Positions 13,073-26,464 of a stretch of 64,000 nucleotides of DNA are shown piece after piece; position 1 is the stretch's first letter; the number at the start of each line of letters is the position of its first letter. Location of the stretch: positions 62,001 through 126,000 of the forward strand of contig JAUTDP010000021.1 in the NCBI GenBank assembly GCA_033439795.1, in the 5' to 3' direction. This DNA comes from Sordaria brevicollis (Eukaryota; Ascomycota; Sordariomycetes; Sordariales; Sordariaceae). The translations under genes were made by a program, and so were the position numbers. Below the pieces are notes generated by a model, which worked only from the letters and a program-made list of their open reading frames with translations, was not told the origin of the DNA and did not search any database.

Positions 13073-13082
13073 CAACGGGTCG
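13073..13082. repeat. Target site duplication of MULE copy A, right copy
   Basis: CAACGGGTCG, identical to 8599-8608. Confidence 0.88.
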
Positions 13083-16000
13083 CTTGCAATGGTCTGCACC
13101 GGGCTGCAACTGGTACCGGAGAAATACCTCGATCGCGCAAGTGGCAGGCCGATCCACCTGTTACCGGCCGTCTTCGTCGCCAGTGGTCGTCCAGAAGATG
13201 CGCAGGTGACCCTCTCCATGAACCTTTGTCCGTCTTCGTACCTTCCAAGTCTTGCCAAGTCTGTTCTGGATTGCTGGACCCTATCCATCCAAGTCAACCA
13301 ATGAGATCAATTCAGTCATGCTCTGACCAATGACAAGACACCCTCAAGCGTTCAAGAGTGGAGTCACTCGGCTGCAACACCAACACTCGCTCTGCAACGG
13401 CAACTCTTTGCACAGTGGCTCTTTCCCTCTGGGCAAGTCACTTCTTCACGCACTCGAGGCACTGCACTGCAGTTCGTGAGCGAGCAGAGGGAGAGGCCAT
13501 TTCCACTTTGAACCACTGCAAGCAATATTCTCGTCCCTTCGGTTTCATTGCAGACGACCATTCTGCCCTCGGCCTGGTCACGATGTGCAACAATCTCTGG
13601 ATATGAACAATGACATCAGTGTCAGTCTCTTCTCATGGCCTCCCATTCCCGCCAGCCAAACGGGAAACTCGTCGATATTGACTTGATATACCAATTGTCA
13701 GTTCCGACGCAGGGCCTTCCGCCGTTCGCACACCCACACACACCATTATCCCGAACCAATTGGTTAGTTCATTCTTCTTCTTGATCGGCACCGGCACCGG
13801 CCTCGGTCAGGGACTGACAATGCCCCCAGGCAGTTAGTCGTCAGCCGGAGCATCTGCTGCGCGGCCGACCCTGAATCTTCGGTTTGGAATGCGAGGGTTC
13901 CTTGATATCTGGGTCACACTCTCTAACCTGATCAAGCTATCCGACGGTCAATCTTTCACTGCAACAGCCCGGCAAAGCTGAGCCTCTCGAGAGCCTCCAA
14001 ATTTACCATCACAGCAAAGGCCTCAACGACAACACCAAAAGGCAGCAACATTACCCTCGATACTATCTGGTAGCAGCCTCATAAACAGATGTATCCTCCA
14101 GTCTAGATTTCAACATCAGGGTAACGTGTCGTCTACCCAAATCCACTTCCGGTTCCGATTTCGACCTTGGCTCTATCGCCGTGGGGAGCCGGCGCGGTGG
14201 ATTCATCCACTTGGTGCAGCTCAGTCAGGTACAGTATGGAGCCTGCAATATCTTAGTCGGATGGGGCGATTCGATTGTGGTTTCGTGTTCAGATTTCTGA
14301 TTGTCATGAACAACTGCTAACGACTTCCTAGATTCCATCTTCACCTCTCCAGCCTCTCGTGGTTTTCGTCCTCTCAAAACTTTGGTTATCATCGTGGCCA
14401 TTCCCTTCAGACATGGCCTCACCGGCAACATGTCGCTTCTCTCGTGGCACAAGCTCCATGTACTTACCTGGTACCTCTTACTGGTTCTCATGCTTCCCGT
14501 CCGTCTTCTGGCCTCTGGCCCTGACCCTGTACAGCGAGGACGGCGGGTGCAACAGCGGCCCCTCCTCCATCTTGACTGGCCAGCTTCATCACAGACTTTC
14601 CCGTTTTTGTACTAGCCCGATGCCTGCTTCTGCATGTTCTCCAATTCGTTCACTTTCTGTCACTTGTTCATTTCCATTCCACGCATCCTTCGCTTCTACC
14701 AAGTCATCTTTGCTTCAAGAGAACACCGTTGCTATGCTCAAGAAACAGAGTTAGAGGCTCGAGTTTCTGGCATTGATTCAGGTTGATCCTCAAACTCACC
14801 ATGATGGAATCACAATGGCTCTTTTTCCTTCATCGGCATCCCGACTCGACATCATCCTAGTCACACTCCTTCTCGGGCCGCAGCTTCGGATCGAGACTCT
14901 GGCACTTGACAGGTCACAGCACCGGTGACACGACAAGACAAAGAAAGTGAGCCGAGGACAACCACTACCACGCAATACCTGCGATTTCCTTTCCACATTC
15001 CGACACACCGTTACGCCACAGAAGACTGTGAGCGGGTGATGTCCGGAATGTGGATGGGATGGCCTCAATGGCCTCAATGACCTCAAAAGGCCTCTTTCTT
15101 TTCTACAACCAATTACCAGCTTTCCCAATGTGCCGGTGTCTCTAGTTAGGCCTAGGTACAATGGCATTGCCTCGTCAATCCCACAGGGCTGTTGCCTTCT
15201 TTTGCCAAGAAAAGCCAGGTCTGATATCATCCTCACCCTTCTCAAGCCTCTGCGCCAAGGGCCTCAATTGGCGATGGGCCCAACTCCCAGCCAAATGGTT
15301 CACACCATCTCCTTTGGAATGGGGGTGACGGAGGGGCAAAATTGACGCCAGTGAGGCTTTTCCATCCGTCGTGTGTCTGCCACGCGTTGCTGCCGTGCCA
15401 GTGCTGTGCCAATGTGCTTTTTCGGTGCGAGCCGTTGACTGCAACTGGTTGTCTGTCTGGAGTGGAGGGCAGCATGGCGGCCATGTATGTACCGCAAATT
15501 CTCGTTCGATTGGGATACCCCTTAGTGCCGGCAATATCTGGGGCTAACAAGGGTTTCAACCAATCTGTTAGTGAATTGATGCGGGTCAAAGCCGATGTCA
15601 CCGCGATCATAGGCTTGCCAACGTGCATCAAACAGGTCCTCGGGAGCAACCCAATAACATCCAGTAACAACATTGGTCAGATTCTGTTAGGTGGAGTTGG
15701 GTTTTGCTTCTTCCCCCTTAGCGCCCTCCTGAGGGTATCCCAATCGACTGAGAATTTGCGGTATACACCATGTACATGTTGTCTAGTGTCTGCCAGATCC
15801 GAGTGGGAGCCATCGACACCAACAAGGCATTGCAGTGCATAGCATTGCATCCAGGCATCCGAAAGGCATCCTATTGACTGTCAAAAGTTCACGAGGGTTG
15901 TCAGAGACCGAGACCCTACGCTTCGCTAGTGTGGTGTATGGTTCAAGTGGTTCATGCCTGGGCTGCCCTAAAATTCAAAAGGCGAGACTATATGCGGCTA

Positions 16001-19000
16001 CTTATCACCAATCACAGCGGATTTATACGGCTCTTGTCCGGACATACCATCGAGAGCTTCACTTTTGCCGCCACAGGGTTGAGCTTCGAACCACATCTTC
16101 TCCATGGATAGGACCTCTCGTTGGATGGTTTCTAGTGAGACGAACCTCGGACCAAATCCAATCCATCAAGACGCCGAAAGATATTTGAGCGATGCAGCAT
16201 TGCATGTTTGGGCGGCAGCAGAGACCCTAACACGCTTTGATGGTCCCGAACAGCTGGCGCCAGTCGCGGCCCGTATGGTCTTCTTTTCGGCTCCCCAACT
16301 GCCATGTCCTACTGTACTCGCACCAATATTCAACCAGCATTCCATCGTCACTGGAGCCATTCGGAACAAGGCAAGATGGCCAGATTAGATGCAGCACAAG
16401 GTTTCATCTGCAGTCGGCATCAAATGTCTTTCCTGGATAGGATAGGCAACCCGAGCGGCGAGCCAAACTTGAAACCGAGTTTTTTCTTTTTGTTTCCGGA
16501 TCTTGATACTTGTGGTTCGCACTTCGCACCAATCTCGGCATCCATTCGAAAACTATTCTGCATGGCGGAAGAAAGACCACAGAGATGGCAAGACACTTGA
16601 ACAGAACAGAGGGTTTCTGTTCGTATCCCGCTCACCAAGTTACAAGTAGTATTGTCCTTATCAACAACACTTCATCCCAAGATCCGGGGTTCTCCCGATC
16701 GGCCTATTCCTGCTCCTAATAATAACCTGACGTTGGAGGAAAACCTGACAACAAGTCCCTGAGAAGCTGATCAGGGATCCAGGGCTCTGTAAGAGCGGCC
16801 AGGAACCACCAACTGCAGAGCGATCGGACCTCACTCCAAGCGGCAGTCCAATAGTGCACAGTGTGTCTACATTTTCAGTGGTCGAAACACACAGTTTGAA
16901 TCGCAAGCGCACTTACTGTGGTACCGTGACCGACCGCAAGCTCCACCACTGTGGACCAAGCTCACCATGTCCGGCTGGGCTACCACCATCCATCACGGCC
17001 CGGGGATGGGCAAGCTTGCGATGGTTGCGCAATTGTTGTGCAATGCATCAGCTGTTGGTGGATGGCCAGACCTGAATTCAAGAGCTTTGGATTCATATCA
17101 GGTAGGACGTCCAGCAGTTCAAATCAGGTTCAAACCCCTTTTCTTCGAACTGATAGCCATGCGAACTCTCATGGGAAACATCCAGCCTACCTGATCAAGC
17201 ACATGCCTTCATCAGCACCTCCGAATGGCTCGACCCGTCGACAAGTTGTAGGCAAAGCTTTCGGTATTCGTGAATGCCTACCTGCTGGGACTATTCAAGA
17301 CAGATTCTTGCCTACGCACCTGTCTCGCTTTTGCTGCTTGCCTCGTCTCACTCGTCTACCTCTTTGCAAGCTCCCAAATCCCAAAGCACCGAATCCGTCC
17401 ACCTGCATCGGTTCGGTGATGGTACCCAAGCTCTCTGAAGCTATGAAGCATGGGGTATCCGCGGCTTAACATCGGTTGATGTAAGAGACCCTGCCCTTGC
17501 CCTTGCCTGGGCTCCAGACTTCTGACGTTATTGTAACATGGCGGGATGCCGTAACAAGATCCATTCACAGATTGTGGATGGCGTTTCGAAAGCCAGGAAG
17601 ACCTGGTTCTCTCCAGCTTATCAGGTCGATCGCCCCTGCGCCCATACATTTCTATCATTGCGAAAGTAAACTCCCGTCTCTGGGCCTCCCAAGGTCCGCG
17701 GAATAAGCAACTCCCTCAGGAGGCCATTTCAGTACGTAGAGGCCAATTCCATCGCAAGAGAAAGAGGGAACTGGAACATGGACAGGGCAGTATCAAAAGA
17801 GGTCAAAGTCCAAGCTCTTGTCTCGGCTTGTCCAAGGGCCTCTTTGTGGTATAGTAAGGTGGTCGAAAGGGTGCCGTGAACATAGGTGTGCGTGACCCCC
17901 AACATCGCAACCCCAACGTCCCAGCGCAACACCCGCCTGCACTGGACCCAAAGCCGGGAGGCCCTGGACTTCAGGGCCTCCTTGCCTTGCCTCATGCCTT
18001 CTCAGTTTCATCAATTCCCATTCCATTCCATAACCCATGAGCTGCATGCATTCGAGCCTGTACTAGTTGATATCGGGCAAGAACTATCAGAAGGCTCTCC
18101 AATGCAGTCATTCACCATTGTGATGGGCGTAACGGCGGGCGTGACGGGATCGTGGCGCAGCAATACGCAGCCCTGGACGGATTCTGACGTTCCAATCCGA
18201 CCCTGCCGGCCGACTGGCGACTGGCGACCACTCTTCGAGCGAAGATGTTAAACGACAGCTTCGGGCTGGATGGAAGAATGACAGATCGTTTCGTACTGAA
18301 ATTTCAAAGGCAACGTGAAATTCATATCACACACGTCTTCTCCAAGCATTCAAGTCCAGGCATACATACCGGCCATGCATGCGTTGGTTTGCGCGCATGC
18401 GTAGGTAAACCAACGGTAACGCATCGCATCGTATGCTGATGTCGAGATGCTTTTCGGTCTGCATTTTGCAGTAAGGCTGCGCCGTTGCCTGCATTGCATA
18501 CCTTGCCTCGCTTGCCTACCGTAGGTATGCTGCCTACAGCATGTGCCTAGGTAGAGGTATAGGTGCACATTTTGCCATGTGCCTGTATCATATCGACTAT
18601 CAAGAACATTTGAAGGACGAAAGAATCGAGAGAGCTTGGTTAAGCGGACGTCTGGCTGACGGGTGGATAGCCCGCCGAGCGACTTCGTTCAGAGCTGGAT
18701 GTCTTGAAGACGGGACCTCGCTTCACTAATCGTCAACCTGGAAGTACGAACAACGTTTGATTCATCAAGGGAATCTTTGATACTTTGAGATGCTCAACAT
18801 CAATGGCAACATCGACATCATCGTCGACAAAAGGTAAAATGAAGCTAAGCTACCCCTCCATCCCATCCCGTCTTTCTACCTACGCCGCCCGCCCGTTCCA
18901 ATTTCAAAATTGTGTGTGTGTGTGTTCTCGGAGGGGCGCATGAAAGGGAATGGAATGGAGGGGTCACCAGGGGACTGAGACTCAGGTACCTTATCGCTAG

Positions 19001-20912
19001 CGAGGGGTAGCTACCTCTAGGCACTCTAGGTAATCACCCAGAGCTGCCCCGCGATACTTTCTCCAACTTGATGAGAGATCACCAACCGACTATGAGATTA
19101 CTATCGGAAAGAAGGGTTACGTCTTGGAGAAGACACTTCAAGACCCTTCAAGACCCTGAGGATGGGACTGGGCCTGGCATCGAGATGATCGTTTCTTGAT
19201 TGTGATTTGAAGGTTGGGGTTGGGGTTGGAGTTTTGAAAAGAGGGGATGAGTGCCACTGGTGGAAGGCTCGGTAGAGGTAGAGGTAGCTTCTCCAAGTTC
19301 CAATGGTGCCCCGCGGTTTCTGGTACATACTGGTAGTGGGCAGTGGGCAGTGGGGAGTCTGACCCTTTCAACGAGAAGAAAAGAATACTCGACATAGGTA
19401 TACCAACACGCGCCACCACTTCAAGACATTGATACGAACCAAAGTCATCAATCGTGCTTTCGACCCGGGAGTTAGATGTGACAAACGGCGAACCCACATC
19501 CCTCCACCAGTCCCTCTTCCTTCTCCCCCGCGGACCCGCCTGACCCGCCCCGACCCGGGAATTACCCCGGACCCCGGATTTCCCCCGGTTTCCGGATGGC
19601 GTCCCATCTCTCCACATACTCCGCAACCAGGTTTCTCCACGCCGTAAACTCAAGGCGGGCCATTGTCGATGTCTCCATGATGATGGATGAGCGGCGGTTC
19701 CCACCGGCCGGAGATCGGGGATCGGTGATCAATCATCGCTTTGAGCAACATCCTTCGTCCAGATTGATCCGGAGGCGTTCCCGGGTCGCAGGTTGGAATT
19801 ACCTACGCCGAATTTGCCGGTTCGGGGCCGTTTCGGCTTTGGAAAGTTTACTGCGAGCTGACGGTCAAGTGTGGTCGGAGGGGGTCAATCGAAGCATTTT
19901 AGTTCTGGCCAGTATTTTCAAGGTTATAATTGTTGATTCCCATTTTAGTTCTGTAACGGCATTTCCACTTCTCGGCCCAAGGGAGACAGACCTGACGGGC
20001 GTACTTGTTCTGTTTCGACGTGCAGATTCAGGGAAAGGGGGGTTTCAAAGAGTTATATTTTATAGATGATCTCAATACTCCATTTCTCCATTATCGCCCA
20101 TGCTCCCTCCTCAGATTTCAGTTTTGTGTTTTGCTCAATTTACATAACCCCAAGTTAACCCCAACAAGCCACCTACCCGCTTACTACTCACAAGCTGCTC
20201 CCTATACTACATATCTCTAAACACATGTACCTCGGTCTTATAAATCCGGGGTACATTGGGTCCGGGTGAGATTGGGCTTGCTGCAGTTGCTGGGCATTGC
20301 TAGGCGCACGCACTTCGTTATACCCGTTTTAAGTCTCTTGCATTTTCCCGAGTCTCGAGCTGACTAGCTTTGACTCGTTTTGTGTTTAGCTTTGGCGGCT
20401 TTGGCCCTTCGTGAGCCTTGGCTGAGTGGTCGATGGTGTTCACACGTTCCGTGGGGACCCAGGGGAATCCAGGGGACCTTGTCTTCACCCGGATTTTGGT
20501 CATTTTGGTGAGGATCCATGCTCTCTTAAATCGTGACCATCTTCACTCAAGCTTACGACTTTATTCACAGATTTGGAGTCAAGATCAAGAGCAACTCAAC
20601 CACAATGCCTCACCAATTTCTCCTTTATATCCTCTCCCCTTTACCCCTGGGTTTATTCGATCCCATCACACACGAAACGCTGTGCTTCCCCTACTGTACC
20701 ATACCACCAAGCAATATGGGTACCATCTTCCCCAGTCCATCCCATCCTTCTCCGACTCCCCATTCATGTCCCTTGTCTTGACTTGTTCCGTCCGTCCTGT
20801 CCCCGAGCCGCGTGGATGCCATGCCCATGCCGCCCATGCCCTGCAAAGGCAAAGTGCACCAAGCCCCGTGATCGCCTTGTGCAGGCTAGTGCCCTACCCT
20901 ACCATCGTCAAT
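13083..20912. other. Gene-poor region of normal composition between two transposons
   Basis: About 7.8 kb bounded by MULE A and the LTR retrotransposon. GC content looks ordinary, so it is not RIP-mutated repeat DNA. No open frame exceeds about 190 codons. None shows a domain, repeat, membrane pattern or plausible intron chain that I recognise, and the longest (15342-15842, 16951-17469, 19138-19704) overlap other frames without distinguishing features. Small features: a (TG)n run near 18912, and a short inverted repeat CGTTGGTTT/AAACCAACG near 18383-18413. I looked for a dispersed 5S rRNA gene and tRNA genes and saw none. It could hold noncoding transcripts, strongly diverged small genes or long regulatory DNA. 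Confidence 0.5.
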
Positions 20913-20917
20913 GTACG
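20913..20917. repeat. Target site duplication of LTR element, left copy
   Basis: GTACG immediately before the TGTCAGATT terminus; the same five bases follow the other terminus at 26465-26469. Five base pairs is the usual Ty1/copia duplication length. Confidence 0.9.
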
Positions 20918-21111
20918 TGTCAGATTGTATGGGGGAATTGATTGATTCTGTGTATCTGTGTGTAACTCTGGAGAATAGGATTCTGGAGTTCTGGTCGGGG
21001 GAGCTGGGGGTATCCCTTATTTGCCAAGACCTTCTGGGTGGCTGGCAGTGCTAACCAACTATATACTGGTCTATACTATTTTGGCCTAGAATACTACCCT
21101 AGAATCTAATA
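20918..21111 (-). repeat. LTR at low-coordinate end (3' LTR in element sense)
   Basis: 194 bp, TGTCAGATT...AATCTAATA. It differs from the other LTR at about 15 positions by my count, all transitions and no gaps. This copy has lost G or C mainly in its half next to the element interior, for example in the final AATCTAATA where the partner keeps AATCTGACA. Confidence 0.94.
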
Positions 21112-21192
21112 CACCCCTTTACTCGAAGACCGTTTCGATTACCCTTTTGGGGTCGAGAGTAAAGTTATTTATACATTTCCTATTCCCTTTAG

Positions 21193-21375
21193 TTAATCTA
21201 CCATTACTTTTTTTATTATAATACTTAAATATTTATCCAAATCCTCTATTTCTAGAGTCTTTTTATTATTACCTACTATAACCGGGCGTAGTGGCTTTAT
21301 AAATATCTTTAATAATTCCCTAAACCTCTTGTGTTTTAGTATTCTAAGTACCTTCGTTAATTTATTTGCGGGCAT
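21193..21375 (-). pseudogene. Copia polyprotein C-terminus relic (after RNase H)
   Basis: A surviving open stretch on the minus strand starts MPANKLTKVLRILKHKRF and ends before the 3' LTR. It matches the conserved end of copia polyproteins, where MPADxLTKxL follows RNase H. RIP explains the change of GAC/GGC-type codons (ADG to ANK). It is a fragment, not a gene. Confidence 0.85.
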
Positions 21376-22199
21376 TTCCTTTATTTTTAAATAGTTAATT
21401 TTAAAGGTCTCTTTTTCGATGATTTCCTTTCGAAGTTAGTATCGATAAATATTAATATATTTTATTTTAATAATAAAGGTAGGAATCTCCTTAGTGAATA
21501 CTCTAATAGTTTACTGGTTATTATACTTTATAATAGGGATAGGGTTATTAAGTAACTTTATACCTAGAGTTTTAATAAGTCGGTTAATAAATAGTATTTC
21601 TTTAATAATTTTTTTAATAATATAAAGCTTTATTTTTATTATTAACGTCGCGATGGCGGTCTGTTTAGTAGTACTTTAATAAATAAATTTACTGTATAAT
21701 TTAATTATAAATCCTTAAGAACTTTTGCGGTTTATTTTATTATTAGTAAATAAAGCGTTTAAAGTTACCTCGAATCGGTTATTACTTTTATAATATAAGT
21801 ATTAATCTTTAATTGTACGAAGGTAATAAATAACCTTTTTACTAGTATTATAGTATTTTGGATTGGGATTGTAATTAAAACGAGTTAATCGATTAATTAA
21901 GAAAATTATATTTAGTCGCGTATTAATAGCGGCGTATAATATAAAGCCTACGTTAATTTAATAGTTTTTAATCTTAATATAGTTAATTAATTTATCGAAG
22001 GGTAATAGTTCTTATTATTTTATTAATATTATAGTAGGTTTGTAAATCGATTTTAATAATTTATTGATTTTTTTAATATAAGTTTCTTGGGATAGTTAAA
22101 TTTTTCTTACTTTACGGTTACGGATAATTTTAATACTTAGGAATTATTATAGCTCTTTATTACCGGTTAATTGGTATTTTAATTATAATAGGTTAGTGT

Positions 22200-22340
22200 A
22201 TTTTTTAATTTAATTTTCGTATTCCTTTAGGTAAGCGAAGATAATATCGTTAATATAATATAATATAAGTATTCTCTCTTTTTTTATAATATATAGATCT
22301 TTAGGAATGGTTTTAAATCCTATACCCTTGAATATTTTAT
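22200..22340 (-). pseudogene. Copia reverse transcriptase relic with mutated catalytic motif
   Basis: The minus strand reads GFKTIPKDLYIIKK and then RILILYYINDIIFA. This is the GF-x-PxPxDP...ILxxYVDDIxxA block of copia reverse transcriptases in which V became I (GTN to ATN) and the first catalytic D became N (GAC to AAC). Both are G-to-A changes, so the active site is destroyed in the way RIP predicts. Confidence 0.88.
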
Positions 22341-23749
22341 TTAATTCCCTTTACTATAATAAGGGGGTTCGTTAGAGGTTATAAAGCGCTTTTAATAATT
22401 TGAGAATTTTTCCTTCTTTTTAATATTTTAGTAGTATACGTATGTAAATTTCTTTATCGATCGTAGCGTTTACGAAAGCGTTTATTATATTCTATTAGAT
22501 AAGTTTTATATTAAAATGAATTATTAGTACGACGATAGTTCGGAAGGACTTTCCTACTAGGGTAAAGGTATAGGTGTTAGTGCTTATTTTACGTTATTAA
22601 TTTCCTTAGATTATTAATTTAATTTTAATTTTATTTAAAGTATTATTTTTATTAAATTTGTAGGTATATATTTATATATAATTAAGGATTTATTTCCCTT
22701 TGGTACGAGGGATATTTTAGTCGATTTTAATTTAAGTTTTTATATTTTTATAGCTATTAAAGTAGGTTCGTTTTACTTTACGAAATTTTTCGTTAAGAAG
22801 GTGATTTTCGAAGTCGTAATAGTTCTTTAATACTTTTAGGAAGTTGTGGCGGTATAAATTATTTAATTTATTATATTTGGTTAATAATTGTTATATTTTT
22901 ACCTTTATAACCGTTTTAGTAGTTATTTTTATTATTAATTGTAATAATCTTTTTATTAAAAAGGTATTCTCTTATAATTTTAATTTTCGAAAGTGTTTAT
23001 CGATTATTTAATTTAATATAATATTCGTATATAGGGTTATTGCGTGCGAAGGAGGGGTATTTAGCGGCGTTGGGTATAGATTTATAATAAAGTTGATAAT
23101 TATTTTATTCGGCTTTATAATTTCGTAGATATTTCTAGCTTTAGTTTTTTAGGCGGTTTTTTATTAGGAATTTGGGGTTTTTTTTTCGAATATTATATTT
23201 AGAAGAGGTTCGACCTTAATATTTTTTAGATAGGGATTCGTTAGTACCCCTTAATTTGGGTCTTATTTATTTATTTTATTTAATTTTTTAGCGAGTTTTT
23301 CGGTGGTTATTATTTTTAAAATTATTAGGTCCTCCTTAATATTAATTTCGTTAGAGGAAAATTTAATGCGTTTATTAAATATTACGTTGCGTATTTGTAT
23401 AATTTGCTTTGTAATAGGGTTTTATATATAGTATATTGAAGAGGCGTTATATCCGATTAAATAACCGATTTACGCTCTAAGGAGATATTTTTAGCGATAT
23501 TTTTCTTTTTTTTATATTGTATTAGTTATAGAATATATTTTATATTTATATATTCGAAAGTAATTAATATTTAATCGTTATAATTTTTATTAATTATATT
23601 ATTAAATGATATAAATATAAAAGCGTTCGTATAGGGATTTTTAGTTGTAGAGGTATCGAGGTGACTAGTTTAGTAAGTAAATTATTGCGTATATAATTTT
23701 TAGTTATAGATCGATTGGAAATTTTGAGTTATTCTTTATAGTATTATAT

Positions 23750-23840
23750 CGTTGCTTTATTATACCCTTTGAGCGCTCTATTTTATTATTTTATTTTTAG
23801 GTATTAGGAATAGAGGGTTCGAGTAATATATTTCTTATTT
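23750..23840 (-). pseudogene. Copia integrase relic
   Basis: The minus strand reads LLEPSIPNT, stop, K, stop, NNKIERSKGIIKQR. Undoing RIP-type changes (CAA to TAA, GGN to AAN) gives the EPSxPxTPEQNGxxERSxGVI motif found at the catalytic glutamate end of fungal copia integrases. It lies 5' of the reverse transcriptase relic in element sense. Confidence 0.85.
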
Positions 23841-26270
23841 TGAATTTAGTTAATATTTCTCTTCGGTTGAATTTATTATTATATTCGAGGGTTTTAATTT
23901 TAACGTTATATTAATATATTAATATATTTATATAGTTATATAAGATCGAGGTAATATTAATAGATATTTAGTTCGAAAGGTAGTAATTCTATATATATTT
24001 AAATTATTAGTAAGTAATAAGTATAAAGTATTAGTATCCGTTAATACCCTTATCGAATTCGAAGAAGTTTATTATAAAGCGTTACCTTAGTTTATATTTA
24101 TAGTTTCGAGGGATTTACTATATTTAACGTTATATTTTTATTATAGTATAAATATTATATTCGATTATCGGTATCCTTTTTAAGGGTATTGTAGAGGGGA
24201 GATCGTTCGAAGGCTCTTCGGTCGAGGTAGAGTTTATTGTAATTACGTTATCCGCGTCCTTCTTTTTGGTTAGGATACTTCGTAGTCGTACCTTATCGAC
24301 GTTTTATAAATATTCGAATATTTAGGGATTAGGGTAACCGAATTAGTAGTATTATATTTTAGCGGTTTGGATTAACGGTTTCTTCGTATAGGAGTTAATT
24401 TAGTGTCGCCGCGTTATAAATATTAATTTAATAAGTAATATAGGTAAGTATTTTAGGATTATTTAATTAAAGATAATATTTAAGGAATAGAAGAATAATT
24501 TGTTAATTTTCTTTAAATAATTATTTGGAAGTCGATAGTCCTAATAGAAATTTTACTTTTATAATAAGAAAAAGGAAACGAAATTAGTAGCGAAGTTAGG
24601 GTAAAATGCGACTTCTTTTAATTATAATTTTAAATTGCCTTTTTTGCCTTTAATAATAACGTTAACCTCTTTAAAATTTTGAATTTTAATACGGGAGTTA
24701 TTTATTTATAAATAGTTATTTGGATTAGTATAATGAAAATAATAAAAACGAATAATTTTATTAAATATATAGAGAGAATTCCCCGAATTTAGAATAATTG
24801 AATTTTTGAAGGGATATTCTTTTTATTTATTTCCGTTACCGATTTAGAAAGTTACTTTATACTCCTCCCTAAGGAATTACGTAAATTTAAATTTTACCGT
24901 CTTAATAGCTTTCTCTTTAATAGTTTTAATTTTTTTAATTAAATTAACGTCCTTCGCGATATTAATTTTAATGGCTCGCGTAATAGAGGGATATAATTTA
25001 AAAGCTTTAAATTTAGCGTTTAAATTTATATATTAATATTTTTTAAAAAAGTGAAATCCTTTTTTGTATATTTTATATATAGGGAGATCTTTATTTTTAC
25101 CTTTTTTATTTTTCGAATTTTATTTTTTGCGTATATTTTTAGAATTATTCGACGCCTATTTTCGTTTATTTACGTTGCTTTTAGGCTTTTTATTTTTACT
25201 TTATTAACGAGCGTTTTTATTATTGGCTTTTTAGTAATTATTAACTTTATTATTATTATTAACGTAATAATAAATTTAATTGTCGATTTCGATAGTGAAT
25301 ACTTTACGATTATTTTTGCCCGCGGGGGTTGTAATATTATAGCGATTATTTATACCCTACTTTTTGAAATTTTTGTATACCTTTATATATTTTAAAATAT
25401 TATTTTTTATTTTATTATTGAATTTTTATATTATATCGGCGTAGTTGGGTCGGATAATTTTAATAGTAGCGCGGAAATCGTTATATTAAGATATAGCGTT
25501 TATATATTCCCTAATTCCTTTAGTAATACCGTTATTTATAGTTGTGGTTTAATTTTGGAATTAAATATTGAAATTAGTCGGTTCCTTTTAAAGGATTGCG
25601 ATATTATTGGTATAGGCCTTATAAGTATTAATAAATTTATTAATAGTATTATATTAAGTTTTTTATTTAAAGAGGTTATATTAAATTTAAATATCCTATT
25701 CTTCCTTTATAGCCGAGTTTTAAAGTCCGTAATTAATTAAAAATTTTATTTAAACTTTTACAGCTTTATTCCTAATTTCGAATTTTAATTAATCCTTCTT
25801 TTTATTAGGGTAAATAGCCTTAATATTGCGGTAGAATTAGAAATTGCTTAAATCTTCTTCGGTAGGGATTTTATCGATTAAAATATTATTTCGATAATAG
25901 TAGGGAATTTCGATAATTTTTCTAACTTTATTTATTATAATACGAAGGAGACCGGCTTTAAGAAAACGTAATTTTTTATTAATTATTTCGATATAGAGTC
26001 TAGTAATTGGTTTAAGAGGGAAATTGTTGGGTTTAGGGTGGAAAGGCTCGTAGAGTACGTCGATTTCGCTTAGGAATTAGGTTTTAATAATATTGGGATC
26101 GTATTTAGTCTATAATATCTCCTCTTAGCGGACTTAGTCGTCGCTATTAGTAAAGAAGGGGTTATTGTTAGTTATTTTATTAATTTGTTTTAAAGAAGAT
26201 ATCGTAATAGTAATAGTAGTATTATTGTTATTATCGGTATTGATGGTAATAGGTATATTAGATTGTTAAT

Positions 26271-26464
26271 TGTTAGATTGTATGGGGGAATTGATTGATT
26301 CTGTGTATTTGTGTGTAACTCTGGAGAATAGGATTCTGGAGTTCTGGTCGGAGGAGCTGGGGGTATCCTTTATTTGCCAAGACCTTTTGGGTGGCTGGTA
26401 GTGCTGACCAGCTGTATACTGGTCTATACTGTTTTGGCCCAGAATACCACCCTGGAATCTGACA
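26271..26464 (-). repeat. LTR at high-coordinate end (5' LTR in element sense)
   Basis: 194 bp, TGTTAGATT...AATCTGACA. Its outer terminus is unmutated while the end facing the interior carries T for C in TGTTAG. It contains the element promoter by definition, but I saw no clear TATA box. Confidence 0.94.

Larger units (their letters stand above)
20918..26464 (-). mobile_element. Ty1/copia LTR retrotransposon, full length, RIP-inactivated
   Basis: A 5547-bp element with two 194-bp LTRs, termini TGTCAGATT and AATCTGACA, and a GTACG target duplication on both sides. It runs on the minus strand, so its own 5' LTR is 26271-26464. Domain relics occur in the order integrase (about 23755-23840), reverse transcriptase (about 22220-22330), polyprotein C-terminus (21193-21375). 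Integrase before reverse transcriptase defines the copia order. A purine stretch TAAAGGGGTG (complement of 21112-21121) lies directly before the 3' LTR and suits the polypurine tract. The interior is saturated with A/T and stops, so gag and protease (about 24.0-26.2 kb) are not readable. The open frames at 25051 and 25555 are by-products of base bias. Confidence 0.95.

Noticed and set aside
15342..15842. 166-codon frame in the gene-poor block, read as a possible gene.
   Set aside because: Overlaps comparable frames on the other strand, has no domain, signal or splice support, and is within chance length for GC-normal DNA.
17100..17150. CAGTTCAAATCAGGTTCAAACCCC as a tRNA T-arm.
   Set aside because: Surrounding sequence cannot fold into acceptor and anticodon stems.
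25051..25740. Hydrophobic open frames of 114 and 61 codons on the plus strand inside the retrotransposon.
   Set aside because: They are Phe/Ile-rich translations of RIP-mutated DNA on the strand opposite the element's coding sense; base composition alone explains them.
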